Origin: Indolivaga capnocytophagoides DSM 22835
GTDB lineage: Bacteria > Bacteroidota > Bacteroidia > Bacteroidales > Dysgonomonadaceae
Length of the DNA stretch: 64,000 nucleotides
Direction of reading: 5' to 3'
Assembly (NCBI RefSeq): GCF_000426485.1
Contig: NZ_AUFL01000004.1
Span: 326,906 to 390,905 of the forward strand
Shown here: in pieces, positions 55,014 to 64,000 of the stretch
Layout of the letters: every line of letters begins with the position of its first letter
Position numbering within the stretch: the stretch's first letter is position 1
Notes under the pieces: model-generated
Databases searched by the model: none
The model's input: the letters and a program-made list of their open reading frames with translations, nothing else
What the model was told of the DNA's origin: nothing
Program-made: the position numbers and the translations under genes

Positions 55014-57839
55014 TTACATGGTTATAGAAAGTTTTTTGCCTGTATATGTTACTGTTTTTACAGGGTGTTTTTGTCCATCTTTAGATATCCATTCGATATC
55101 AAATTTGCGGGAAGTTGGCATTCCTTCAAATTTTCCCTGAACATCATTAATAGTTACTGTTTTTGTTTTCTCATTGTAATTAATTTTAATAGTCGAATAC
55201 TTACCTTTCTCATAGTTATAATTTGTGGCTTCATCCTCATATAGAGTAAACTCGCCATCGGTTCCTGTATAGATTTGCAGTAATATATCGTTCTGAGATT
55301 CTTTTGTGGACTGAATATCCTTACCCATAGGCAGAATAGCTCCTTCTCGCACAAACAACGGAAGCCTTTCATATGGAGCGAAAACATGCTTGCTCTGATT
55401 ACCTTGTATATACTCTCTTGTATCGAAATTATACCAGTTAGCTCCATTAGGGAAATATACATCACGACTGGTTTCTTTATATTTATATACTGGTGCAACC
55501 ATAAGGTCGGGACCAAACATATACTGATCACCTATATTATGAGTCTTGACATCCGATGTAAAATCCATAACCAAAGCACGCATTATTGTATAGTCATTGA
55601 AATAAGTCATTCCTGCCAAAGAATATATATAAGGCATAAGGCGATAACGCAGTTTAGTATAATGTACCATGCTATTGTAAGCTGGATGTCCTTCAGGTGC
55701 GATATTATATATTTCGCGATAAGGATATTGTCCATGACTGCGGAACAAAGGACAGAATGCACCGAATTGGAACCAGCGGGTATTCAACTCACGCCATTCT
55801 TTCAGATCCTCAGAACCTTCTTTAGCTTGTTCATAACGTTTCTCAACGCAAAAACCACCGATATCCATAGTCCAATAAGGGATTCCCGACATAGCGAAAT
55901 TAAGTCCTGCCGAAATCTGAGATTTCATATCTTCCCAACGAGTACCTATATCACCGCTCCACGTTGCGGTAGAATATCTTTGCAGACCTGCAAACCCCGA
56001 ACGTGTCAAAAGAAATACACGGCTGTCCGGATTTTCTCCTCGTTGCCCATCGTATATTGCCATTGCATTTACTAAAGCATAAGCATTAAAGTATTCGGTA
56101 GATGAACCCAAAGCCGTAGGTGTACTTAATTCTTTACGGTATTGCATGCTTGCATTTGAGAGAATATCGGGTTCCGAAGCATCCATCCACCACGCATCTA
56201 TACCTTTAGAATATAACTTCTCGCTCATCTGCTTCCAGAAAAGTTTGCGTGCACCCTCACTGTACGCATCGTAGAAGGAACCGATATAACCGGCAGCAAT
56301 CCAGTCTTTAATACTATCCTGAACAGCACGTCTATACATCCAGCCTTCTTTGTCGAAAGCTTTGTAATTATCTGTTGTATAATAAAATTTAGGCCATACC
56401 GATATCATTATATGAGCATCCATCGCATGAACACTATCGATCATACCTTTAGCGTCCGGAAAACGAGCAAGATCGAAATCATGACTACCCCATGCATTCT
56501 GAGGCCAATACGACCAATCCAGAACGATATTATCAAGCGGAATATTTCTTTTTCGGTATTCTTTTACAGCAGACAATAATTCGTCCTGAGTTTTATATCT
56601 TTCTCTACTTTGCCAGAATCCCATAGCCCACTTAGGCATGATCTGCGATTTACCTGTAACCTGACGATAACCTTTGATTACATCATCCATATTATTTCCT
56701 CGGATAAAGTAATAGTCGATCTCATCTCCCATTTCCGACCAAAGAGAGAGTTTCTTCTGTTCCTGATCAGCACGGGGACTTAAAAATTTAAGACTTACAT
56801 AAGAAATTCCTCCATCGGGCTGCCAATCGAGTCTTATTTTATATTTTTTACCTGCTTCGAAATTGTAGATAAACTTATAGCTATTGGGATTCCACGCAGT
56901 GCGCCATCTTTCGGGAACAACCTCTTCGTCATTAATATATACTTTAGTATAACCGGCATAGTATAATATAAAACGGTGTACACCTGATTCTTTTGCTTCA
57001 ACCTGTCCTTCCCAGATAATTTTCGAATTATTGAATGGGAAATTTTCCGGAAAATTATTTACTGTTTCAAGATTCTCATAATCAATCTTAGTTTCGTCTC
57101 TTTCCACAAATACCTGCTTCGCATCTCCATTAACAAGATATGTCGCCGTTAATCCACCTTCTTTACCATCCTTATTATAAAGCTTAAAACTATCCAGATT
57201 GGCATAATCACGAGAATCTCCGTATTTAGTCAAAGAGTAATTATCCCATAATATCCCATAATTTTTAGAAGAAATAATAAAAGGCACTGATACCTTTGTA
57301 TTATATTGGTAAAGCACTTCGTTCTTACCTTTATAATTAAACTCATCAGCCTGATGCTGTCCAAGTCCATAAAAAGATTCATCATCAGGTGATTCGAACA
57401 CCTGACTCATTGTATAAGCTTTTTTGCTCTCTACTTCAATGTCCTTGAAAGATTTCCCTCCACCTTTATTTTCGGCTAATAATACATTCCCTTTCAGATC
57501 GGTAAATATAACCTCTCCGGTAGACAATGATACATTAGCTATTGTTGTTGCTGTTTTAAGAAAAACATTGCCTTCTTTTTCATCAACACTCCAACCCTCT
57601 TTTTGAGTCGAAGGAAATACAGTTATTAAACTCTTTTTTTCCGAAAATTTATTTGAAGGGGTAGCCGTAACCCTTATTACATCATCATTAATAACTTGCA
57701 GTCGAATACTTTTGGCATTCCCCGGCTGTGGATTTTTCAGATTCACAACTATTCCATCCTCTGTTTTCGTGAATGAACTTTTGCAACTGAAGAATAAACA
57801 AGGCACTAACACCATCATTAAAAACAAATGTCTCGTCAT
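55014..57839 (-). CDS. Glycoside hydrolase family 31 lipoprotein with PA14 insert, probable alpha-xylosidase
   Basis: A 941-residue enzyme with a lipoprotein signal (Cys19 in LFFSC). After the N-terminal beta-sandwich comes a PA14 insert (about 260-360, with AKESGVHRFILYYAGYTKVYI), then the (beta/alpha)8 barrel with nucleophile Asp553 in WWMDASEPD and acid/base Asp630 in WSGDIGTRW, then beta-sandwich domains. GH31 enzymes with a PA14 insert in this position include alpha-xylosidases acting on xyloglucan oligosaccharides, which fits the neighbouring GH2 and GH95; alpha-glucosidase remains possible. It is first in the operon, ahead of susC. Confidence 0.9.
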   Translation of the reverse strand: MTRHLFLMMVLVPCLFFSCKSSFTKTEDGIVVNLKNPQPGNAKSIRLQVINDDVIRVTATPSNKFSEKKSLITVFPSTQKEGWSVDEKEGNVFLKTATTIANVSLSTGEVIFTDLKGNVLLAENKGGGKSFKDIEVESKKAYTMSQVFESPDDESFYGLGQHQADEFNYKGKNEVLYQYNTKVSVPFIISSKNYGILWDNYSLTKYGDSRDYANLDSFKLYNKDGKEGGLTATYLVNGDAKQVFVERDETKIDYENLETVNNFPENFPFNNSKIIWEGQVEAKESGVHRFILYYAGYTKVYINDEEVVPERWRTAWNPNSYKFIYNFEAGKKYKIRLDWQPDGGISYVSLKFLSPRADQEQKKLSLWSEMGDEIDYYFIRGNNMDDVIKGYRQVTGKSQIMPKWAMGFWQSRERYKTQDELLSAVKEYRKRNIPLDNIVLDWSYWPQNAWGSHDFDLARFPDAKGMIDSVHAMDAHIMISVWPKFYYTTDNYKAFDKEGWMYRRAVQDSIKDWIAAGYIGSFYDAYSEGARKLFWKQMSEKLYSKGIDAWWMDASEPDILSNASMQYRKELSTPTALGSSTEYFNAYALVNAMAIYDGQRGENPDSRVFLLTRSGFAGLQRYSTATWSGDIGTRWEDMKSQISAGLNFAMSGIPYWTMDIGGFCVEKRYEQAKEGSEDLKEWRELNTRWFQFGAFCPLFRSHGQYPYREIYNIAPEGHPAYNSMVHYTKLRYRLMPYIYSLAGMTYFNDYTIMRALVMDFTSDVKTHNIGDQYMFGPDLMVAPVYKYKETSRDVYFPNGANWYNFDTREYIQGNQSKHVFAPYERLPLFVREGAILPMGKDIQSTKESQNDILLQIYTGTDGEFTLYEDEATNYNYEKGKYSTIKINYNEKTKTVTINDVQGKFEGMPTSRKFDIEWISKDGQKHPVKTVTYTGKKLSITM

Positions 57840-57926
57840 GATATTTATAATTTAGATTTTAAGGTCACAGATTTAAGATTTCTTTTAATATTCGCCAATA
57901 AAATACTCTCTGTGACTTGGTCTATG

Positions 57927-57934
57927 CAAAATTA
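57927..57934 (-). promoter_or_regulatory. Probable -7 promoter box of the PUL operon
   Basis: On the minus strand TAATTTTG matches TAnnTTTG exactly, about 88 bases before the GH31 start. A degenerate repeat palindrome (AAGGTCACAGATTT, 57861-57874) lies between box and gene. The divergent regulator starts at 58103, so its own promoter also lies in this 260-base gap, but I could not identify it. Confidence 0.5.
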
Positions 57935-58102
57935 AGTTAAGAATACCCAACCACCTCTACTGAATGTTTTTAAAAGAAGGTACTCTTCGAATTATCATAG
58001 GGGTGAAATGTTTCTTTAACAGCACTGAAATAGTAACAAAATGTTTATTGTTAGACATTTTATTTAAATTTGCTAATCATAAAAAATGTGACCAACAGAC
58101 CT

Positions 58103-61100
58103 ATGAAAACAGCTTATTACCTTGTTGCCTTATTGTTTGGTTTATGTATTAATATATATTCTCAATCATTTGACTTCTTACATATCAATAACACAGACGG
58201 TTTATCGAACAATCAGATCGAATGTATATTTAAGGACAGTAAAGGTTTTATGTGGTTTGGAACAAACTCCGGGTTAAACAGATATGACGGTCGAAATTTT
58301 AAAATTTTTAAACATAGCAGGTATGATGTTAACAGTGCGCCAATAGACCGATTTACGAATATACAGGAAGATGTGAATGGTAATTTGTGGTTATACTATA
58401 ATGGAATGAGTTATTTCATTTATAATTCTAAATCCGAAAAATTTATAGTCAACGTAGAGCCCGAATTAAGCAAAATGGGTTTGCCTTCCAATCCCAATCT
58501 GATTGAAATAGATAGAAACAAAGATTTTTATGCGTATTATAAAGACAAAGGCGTGTATAAATACGATATTAAAAATAAAAAGCTCTCTCAGTATAAACAA
58601 ACAAACAAAGCTACAGATATAAGCACGGGGGAAATCACCCGGATAAAGATGAATGAACACTACATCTGGTTTCTGCATAAAGACGGACTTATAGAGCGTC
58701 TGGACAAAAGTACCAATCAGATAGATTTACAGGATAAATTCTTTCAAACACATAACAATTCAACCATTATTAAATCGATATTCATCGATTCCGACAACGA
58801 CTTATGGCTATATCCGGGAATCGGGGACAAAGGTATCGCCTACTTTTCACCGAAAACTAAGCAGTGGACTTTTCTAGATCAGGATGGGAGCATTAAATTA
58901 TCCAGTAACTTTATCAGGTCAATAGATCAGGATCAGAATGGCCTCTTTTGGATAGGGACCGATCATGGAGGGCTCAATATTTTTAATAAAAGAGACAAGA
59001 GTGTAACTGTTTTAAAGAATGACATATATAACAACAACACCATAAGCCAGAATTCGATTATCAGTACCTATTGTTCTGACGACGGTATTGTATGGGTAGG
59101 AACCTATAAAAATGGAATATCTTATTACCACCCCAATCTATTCAAATTTAAAAAGACCCCATTATTTGAAATATATAAGAGAGATTCGGAAACCCTAGAT
59201 TGTAATAGCCTTTTTAAGGATAAGGACGATAATCTATGGATAGGAACAAATGGAAGAGGAATAATTAAGTACAACGAGAAAACCAAATCAATACAAACCT
59301 ACAGATATTCTCAGACTGATCAAAACAGCATATCCTCAGATATTATAACATCTATATTCGAAGATCACAAACAAGTATTATGGGTTGGTACCTTTCTGGG
59401 AGGGTTGAACTCTTTCGACGGAAACAAATTCACCCGTTATCAGATAAAAGAAAACGATCCAAACAGTATATCGGGAAAAAGCGTATATGGCCTATCAGAA
59501 GACGAAGACAATAACTTATGGATAGGCACATTAGGGGGAGGAGTCAATAAATTAGATGAATCACGAAGTATTTTCACGCGTTTCAACACACAGAACACTC
59601 CTCAGTTATCTTCGGATTACAGCCTTTCGATGTATCGCAGTTCCGACAAAAATATCTATATAAGTACCGACAGAGGAGCAAATATAATAGGTAAAAACGA
59701 TAAAAAAATTCTATCATTACTCACTTCCAATCAAGTGGATTCTCTCACAAATCTTGCTATAAACTATATAATAGAAGACTCTCGTAAATTAGTTTGGCTA
59801 GCTACCGATAATGGTATAAATATATATAATCCTGAAACCAAATCATTCACTTATATTACATCCCATCAAGAACTGACTGCTGATGAAGTAGTCTCTCTTA
59901 TAGAAGATAATAATGGAAATATCTGGGCCGGCACTCGTAACGGACTTGTCTGTATATATTGTCAATATGCTAATAATAAGCTAACTTATACTCTGGCTTT
60001 TTTTGATACCAGAGACGGATTACCCAGCTCTATATTTAACCAGAATTCAATATTCAAAGACAAAAACGGACTTATCTATATTGGTAGCACAAGTGGTTAT
60101 ATTTGCTTCGATCCCAATAATATCACATTTAATAAAATACCTCCTCACCCTAAATTTACAGAACTGCTTATAGCAAATCAAACAATAAAGCCTGACATTA
60201 AGTATAATAACAGAGTAATCATAAAAAAAGCAATCACTGATCTCGACCAGATTGAGCTTAATTACGACGAAACTAACTTTACCTTATTATTTTCATCTCT
60301 CAACTACATTCATCCGGAGAAGAATCATTACAGGTATATGCTGGAAGGCATTGACACTAAATGGACTGACATCAAAGATGGTATCGGGGCAGCGTCCTAT
60401 TCGAATCTTAATCCGGGTACATACAAACTAATCGTCTACGGAAGTAATGATGATGGTGTATGGGCTTCTGATCCATTAGTGATGAAAATCATTGTACACC
60501 CGCCCTTCTGGCTTACATGGTGGGCTTATCTCATTTACTCTTTAATATTTCTGGTGATTCTGCGAAAATTTATTCAATACAAGCTGAATCAGCAGAAAAT
60601 AGAATTTAAGCAAACTCAAAAAATTCTGGAAGCAAATAAGATCCACGAAGTAGATGAATTAAAGTTTCGGTTCTTTACCAACATCAGTCACGAATTCAAG
60701 ACACCTATTACATTAATACTCACACCGCTTGACAAATTGTTAAAAGAACCTTGTACAGAAGAACAGAAAACTCTCCTGACAATCATGAAACGGAATGCTT
60801 TAAACCTTCTGGATATGGTTAATGAAATTCTGGATTTCAGAAAGCTCGACATGAAAAAAATGAGCCTGAATCTCACTTCCGGAGATATAATATCATTTAC
60901 CAGAAATGTATGCCAGAAATTCTCATCATTGGCTGCGGATAAATCCATAAAACTAACATTCACAACCTATCTGGAAGAGCTTCGTATGGATTTTGATGTC
61001 GAGAAATTAAATAAAGTATTAGTAAATCTGCTTTCAAATGCTTTCAAATATACCGATTCGGGACATGTGGATGTAAGCGTGGGCATTATGGAATTAGTTG

Positions 61101-62218
61101 ATAAGGAAAACATCAAACAACTTAGCATTAAAGTTTCCGATACAGGGATAGGAATACCAAAAAATGACTTAAATAAAATATTTGACCGTTTCTACAGAGT
61201 GGAGAATCAAAGCCATAAGAGTCTTCCTGGTACAGGGGTGGGTCTGCATCTGGTCAGTGAATATGTAAAGCTGCATCACGGCGAAATATTTGTAGAAAGT
61301 GAAGAAGACAAAGGTTCTGCATTCACAATACATATCCCTATTCAAAATTCATCTTATAAAAAACTCAAGAATCAGGATGTTATTTATTCTGTCGAAGAAA
61401 ACACCGAGGATATGGAATTACTCCGTGACGATGCAACAAATACACACAATACATCTATGCCCATCTTGCTGGTTGTGGATGACAACGAAGATTTCAGGGA
61501 ATTTATGAGGAGCTTATTTTCGAAAGACTACCAAATAATCACAGCAAATAATGGAGAGGAGGCGTATCAAAAGGTATTGGAACAATTACCGGATATCATT
61601 CTTTGTGATGTCATGATGCCTGTAATGGATGGATATGAATTCTGCCGGAAAATAAAAGAAGATATACGTACATCTCACATTCCTGTTATTCTATTAACAG
61701 CAAAATCGTCTCAAGAGAATCAATATTCGGGTATAGAAGCCGGAGCAGATGATTATATATCCAAACCATTTAATCTTGAAATGCTGACTCTGAAAATATC
61801 CAAGATAATCGAAAAACAAAAAAATAAGCATTCGACCTTTAAAAAGAAGATAGATATATCTCCCAGTGAGATAGAAGTGATGACAATGGACGAAAAGTTT
61901 GTAAAAAAAGCCATATCCATTGTTGAGACCAATATGGATAATACCGAATTTCTGGTCGAAGACCTTTGCCGTGAAATGGCTATGAGTCGTGTTTATTTTT
62001 ATAAAAAGATCTTGGCATTGACAGATAAATCTCCATCCGAGTTTATCCGATTTATCCGATTGAAACGGGCGGCGACCTTACTCGAAAAAAGCCAAATGTT
62101 TGTCAACGAAGTGGCATTTCAGGTAGGTTTTAATGACCCTAAGTATTTCCGAAAGTACTTTAAGGAAGAATTTGGATTAACTCCGAATGAATACAAGAAA
62201 AGATTCACGAAAGAGTAA
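58103..62218 (+). CDS. Hybrid two-component system sensor/regulator (HTCS) of the PUL
   Basis: A 1371-residue one-protein signalling system. Signal peptide (about 1-20, ending NIYSQ); periplasmic two-propeller sensor made of repeated beta-propeller blades (IFKDSKGFMWFGTNSGLNRYDG and similar) to about residue 700; Y_Y_Y domain about 735-803; one membrane helix about 806-824; HisKA with phospho-His863 (ISHEFKTP); ATPase domain with DTGIGIP and GTGVGLHLV; receiver domain with Asp1169 (ILCDVMMPVMDG); AraC-type DNA-binding domain about 1260-1369. It senses a released oligosaccharide and turns on the PUL. ATG 58103 gives the signal peptide; an earlier TTG at 58070 is unlikely. Divergent from the GH31-susC operon. 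Confidence 0.96.
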   Translation: MKTAYYLVALLFGLCINIYSQSFDFLHINNTDGLSNNQIECIFKDSKGFMWFGTNSGLNRYDGRNFKIFKHSRYDVNSAPIDRFTNIQEDVNGNLWLYYNGMSYFIYNSKSEKFIVNVEPELSKMGLPSNPNLIEIDRNKDFYAYYKDKGVYKYDIKNKKLSQYKQTNKATDISTGEITRIKMNEHYIWFLHKDGLIERLDKSTNQIDLQDKFFQTHNNSTIIKSIFIDSDNDLWLYPGIGDKGIAYFSPKTKQWTFLDQDGSIKLSSNFIRSIDQDQNGLFWIGTDHGGLNIFNKRDKSVTVLKNDIYNNNTISQNSIISTYCSDDGIVWVGTYKNGISYYHPNLFKFKKTPLFEIYKRDSETLDCNSLFKDKDDNLWIGTNGRGIIKYNEKTKSIQTYRYSQTDQNSISSDIITSIFEDHKQVLWVGTFLGGLNSFDGNKFTRYQIKENDPNSISGKSVYGLSEDEDNNLWIGTLGGGVNKLDESRSIFTRFNTQNTPQLSSDYSLSMYRSSDKNIYISTDRGANIIGKNDKKILSLLTSNQVDSLTNLAINYIIEDSRKLVWLATDNGINIYNPETKSFTYITSHQELTADEVVSLIEDNNGNIWAGTRNGLVCIYCQYANNKLTYTLAFFDTRDGLPSSIFNQNSIFKDKNGLIYIGSTSGYICFDPNNITFNKIPPHPKFTELLIANQTIKPDIKYNNRVIIKKAITDLDQIELNYDETNFTLLFSSLNYIHPEKNHYRYMLEGIDTKWTDIKDGIGAASYSNLNPGTYKLIVYGSNDDGVWASDPLVMKIIVHPPFWLTWWAYLIYSLIFLVILRKFIQYKLNQQKIEFKQTQKILEANKIHEVDELKFRFFTNISHEFKTPITLILTPLDKLLKEPCTEEQKTLLTIMKRNALNLLDMVNEILDFRKLDMKKMSLNLTSGDIISFTRNVCQKFSSLAADKSIKLTFTTYLEELRMDFDVEKLNKVLVNLLSNAFKYTDSGHVDVSVGIMELVDKENIKQLSIKVSDTGIGIPKNDLNKIFDRFYRVENQSHKSLPGTGVGLHLVSEYVKLHHGEIFVESEEDKGSAFTIHIPIQNSSYKKLKNQDVIYSVEENTEDMELLRDDATNTHNTSMPILLVVDDNEDFREFMRSLFSKDYQIITANNGEEAYQKVLEQLPDIILCDVMMPVMDGYEFCRKIKEDIRTSHIPVILLTAKSSQENQYSGIEAGADDYISKPFNLEMLTLKISKIIEKQKNKHSTFKKKIDISPSEIEVMTMDEKFVKKAISIVETNMDNTEFLVEDLCREMAMSRVYFYKKILALTDKSPSEFIRFIRLKRAATLLEKSQMFVNEVAFQVGFNDPKYFRKYFKEEFGLTPNEYKKRFTKE

Positions 62219-62344
62219 TGCAAAACAAATAAACACCCTTTAGTTTACATATTACCCCCTTATTTAGGAAAAGAAGCCCTACAAGAGAAACAGTAAGCAA
62301 AGATATTCACCTATAAATGTAATATTTTTGCTTTACAGATATAA

Positions 62345-62490
62345 GCCGGTCTCAAGACCTTAAATCCATGAAATAAATCTCGGAATGAGATTAAGGTCTC
62401 AGACCTATTTATTGAACTTTGCAAGCATAACAGCAAGAGCAGGTTATCGCTTTAAAATGTGTCATTAAATACTTTCTGTCATTTACAATA
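62345..62490 (+). repeat. Dispersed intergenic repeat (long copy 62393-62488) with an extra palindrome at 62346-62362
   Basis: CCGGTCTCAAGACCTTAA at 62346-62363 is a spaced palindrome. The long copy follows: AAGGTCTCAGACCTATTTAT, GAACTTTGCAAGCATAACAG, GGTTATCGCTTTAAAATGTG and CATTAAATACTTTCTGTCAT. It ends about 20 bases before the GH95 ATG, and is nearly identical to 8402-8492. Confidence 0.9.
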
Positions 62491-62507
62491 AATACCAACA
62501 CATTATT

Positions 62508-64000
62508 ATGAGATATAATCTTATATGTTTATTTATATTATTATGTTCGTTTGGAACATCTGCTTCAAATCAATGGCTATACTATTTCGATAAGCCAGCA
62601 TCTATCTGGGAAGAATCCGTTCCTCTAGGAAACGGACGTATCGGGATGATGCCCTGGGCAGGTATAAACAACGAAAGAATCGTTCTGAATGAAATATCAT
62701 TATGGGCAGGAAGTAAACAAGATGCCGATAACCCCGATGCATATAAATACCTTGGAGAAATAAGAGACCTTCTTTTTTCAGGTAAAAATAAAGAAGCACA
62801 ACAGTTGATGTACAAAACATTCACCTGTAAAGGCAGAGGTGGAGAAGATAATGCGGCGTTCGGTAATTTTCAGAACTTCGGAAATCTTTCTATTGATTTC
62901 AAATATCCCGATTCGGCAGCAACCGTAAAAGATTATAGACGTACTCTTGATATAAGCAACGCCATATCAACTACAACTTATAGTAAAGGCAATATCAGCT
63001 ATACACGTGAATATTTTACATCTTTTACCGATGATATAGGAATTATACGGCTTACTGCCGATCAGAAAAAAGCTATATCATTAAATATTTCGATGTTCAG
63101 AGATGAACGATTTCAAACATATGCAACCGGAAATACCCTCTATATATCAGGACAAATGAATGCCACAAATAAAGATTCAGGCATGAAATATGAAGGACAA
63201 GCCAAAATCATAAATAAAGGAGGAAGACTGACTACTCATGACGGGAGTATAGAAATATCAGGTGCAGACGAGGTTCTTATATATATATCATTAGCAACCA
63301 ACTATAAGAATAACAATCCGACTGCAACGAATCTTAAACTACTAAAAAATGACAATAAATCATACTCAAACCTACGGGAACAACATATACAAGAGTATAA
63401 AAAATGGTTTGACCGGGTAGATCTAACGTTAGATAAAAATCAAAATTCGGGACTACCGATCGATAAACGATTATATGCTTTTGAAAAAGACAAATCTGAC
63501 TTTGACCTGATAGGGCTTTATATGCAATACGGAAGATACCTTTTGATATCTTCTACCCGCAAAGGTGGGTTACCTCCTAACCTGCAAGGTTTATGGGCTC
63601 CGCAAATTGCCACTCCGTGGAATGGAGATTATCATCTTAATATCAATTTGCAAATGAACTTCTGGGGAGCAGAAACGGGCAATCTTTCCGATCTGCATTT
63701 ACCATTGACCGAATACATCAAATCATTAGTTATTCCGGGTGAAAAAACAGCCAAAATATATTATAACAGCCGTGGATGGGTTACTCATATACTAGGTAAT
63801 ATCTGGGGATTTACCTCTCCGGCTGAAGATCCGGCTTGGGGAGCAACCAATACGGCAGGAGCCTGGCTTTGCCAACACTTATGGCAACATTATGAATATA
63901 CAAAAGATAAAAAATATTTGGCATCGGTATATCCTGTAATGAAGGGTGCAGCCTTATTTTTTGAGGATATGCTGATAGAAGACCCCAATAATGGCTATCT
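62508..64000 (+). CDS. Glycoside hydrolase family 95, alpha-L-fucosidase-like (partial, 3' end outside window)
   Basis: An open frame from ATG 62508 to the window edge (497 codons), so not complete. A signal peptide (about 1-20, ending SFGTSASN) precedes the GH95 N-terminal domain (WLYYFDKPASIWEESVPLGNGRIGMMPWAG) and the start of the (alpha/alpha)6 barrel, including GDYHLNINLQMNFWGAETGNL, where the two Asn used with the catalytic Glu are in place. The catalytic acid itself lies past the visible part. Family members release alpha-1,2-fucose or alpha-galactose. Same orientation as the HTCS gene and probably part of the same locus. Confidence 0.9.
   Translation, partial: MRYNLICLFILLCSFGTSASNQWLYYFDKPASIWEESVPLGNGRIGMMPWAGINNERIVLNEISLWAGSKQDADNPDAYKYLGEIRDLLFSGKNKEAQQLMYKTFTCKGRGGEDNAAFGNFQNFGNLSIDFKYPDSAATVKDYRRTLDISNAISTTTYSKGNISYTREYFTSFTDDIGIIRLTADQKKAISLNISMFRDERFQTYATGNTLYISGQMNATNKDSGMKYEGQAKIINKGGRLTTHDGSIEISGADEVLIYISLATNYKNNNPTATNLKLLKNDNKSYSNLREQHIQEYKKWFDRVDLTLDKNQNSGLPIDKRLYAFEKDKSDFDLIGLYMQYGRYLLISSTRKGGLPPNLQGLWAPQIATPWNGDYHLNINLQMNFWGAETGNLSDLHLPLTEYIKSLVIPGEKTAKIYYNSRGWVTHILGNIWGFTSPAEDPAWGATNTAGAWLCQHLWQHYEYTKDKKYLASVYPVMKGAALFFEDMLIEDPNNGY

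Noticed and set aside
55386..56075. 230-codon open frame antisense to GH31
   Set aside because: The opposite strand encodes conserved GH31 residues including the acid/base region; the antisense product has no recognisable features.
57964..58152. 62-codon frame in the PUL intergenic region
   Set aside because: It overlaps the start and signal peptide of the HTCS gene in another frame and has no upstream support.
1778..62490. Dispersed repeats considered as a CRISPR array or as insertion sequences
   Set aside because: Copies are kilobases apart, not regularly spaced, are in both orientations, and contain no coding capacity or adjacent transposase.

Overview
The window looks like a chromosomal segment of a Bacteroidota bacterium, most probably close to Dysgonomonas or a related gut Bacteroidales. 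The evidence is the AT-rich coding style, SusC/SusD pairs, a hybrid two-component regulator, a fused SecDF, -7 promoter boxes of the TAnnTTTG type, few Shine-Dalgarno sequences and many lipoproteins. The genus is an inference from gene content; no rRNA is present.

Layout. 1-3.9 kb: tail of a U32-type peptidase, aquaporin Z, two tandem secreted paralogues of unknown function, and a free-Met-R-sulfoxide reductase/YceI lipoprotein pair. 4.0-14.2 kb: a leucine (and probably isoleucine-precursor) operon on the + strand with its own leader peptide and attenuator, order leuA, acyltransferase, leuC, leuD, citramalate/isopropylmalate synthase homologue, glycosyltransferase-like, FAD protein, leuB. 14.2-19.1 kb: RluA-type pseudouridine synthase, YigZ, an AraC regulator, a monooxygenase-fold protein, proC and an ATP-grasp-like protein. 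19.2-30.3 kb: a tryptophan operon on the - strand, trpB-E-G-B2-D-(chorismate mutase/PchB-like)-(methyltransferase)-(MFS)-C-F-A-lipoprotein, headed by a leader peptide with three consecutive Trp codons and a well-formed attenuator. 30.3-45.4 kb: fbp, tRNA-Met, secDF, malY/patB, an SlyD-like isomerase, a DUF3943 protein, a TerC protein, phosphoglucomutase, an orphan cobalamin riboswitch, pflB and pflA. 45.4-64 kb: pyridoxal kinase, then a polysaccharide utilisation locus: GH31-SusC-SusD-surface lipoprotein-GH2 on the - strand, a divergent hybrid two-component sensor, and the first two thirds of a GH95 fucosidase that runs off the end.

Two themes stand out. First, both amino-acid operons are controlled by transcriptional attenuation and both carry non-canonical passenger genes. 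Second, an AT-rich intergenic element of about 90-100 bp, starting with a palindrome close to AAGGTCTCAGACCT, is scattered through the window in both orientations (roughly ten long copies plus several bare palindromes), often touching stop codons and often inside operons. The PUL enzyme set (alpha-xylosidase-like GH31 with PA14 insert, beta-galactosidase-like GH2, alpha-fucosidase-like GH95) fits side-chain removal from fucogalacto-xyloglucan oligosaccharides.
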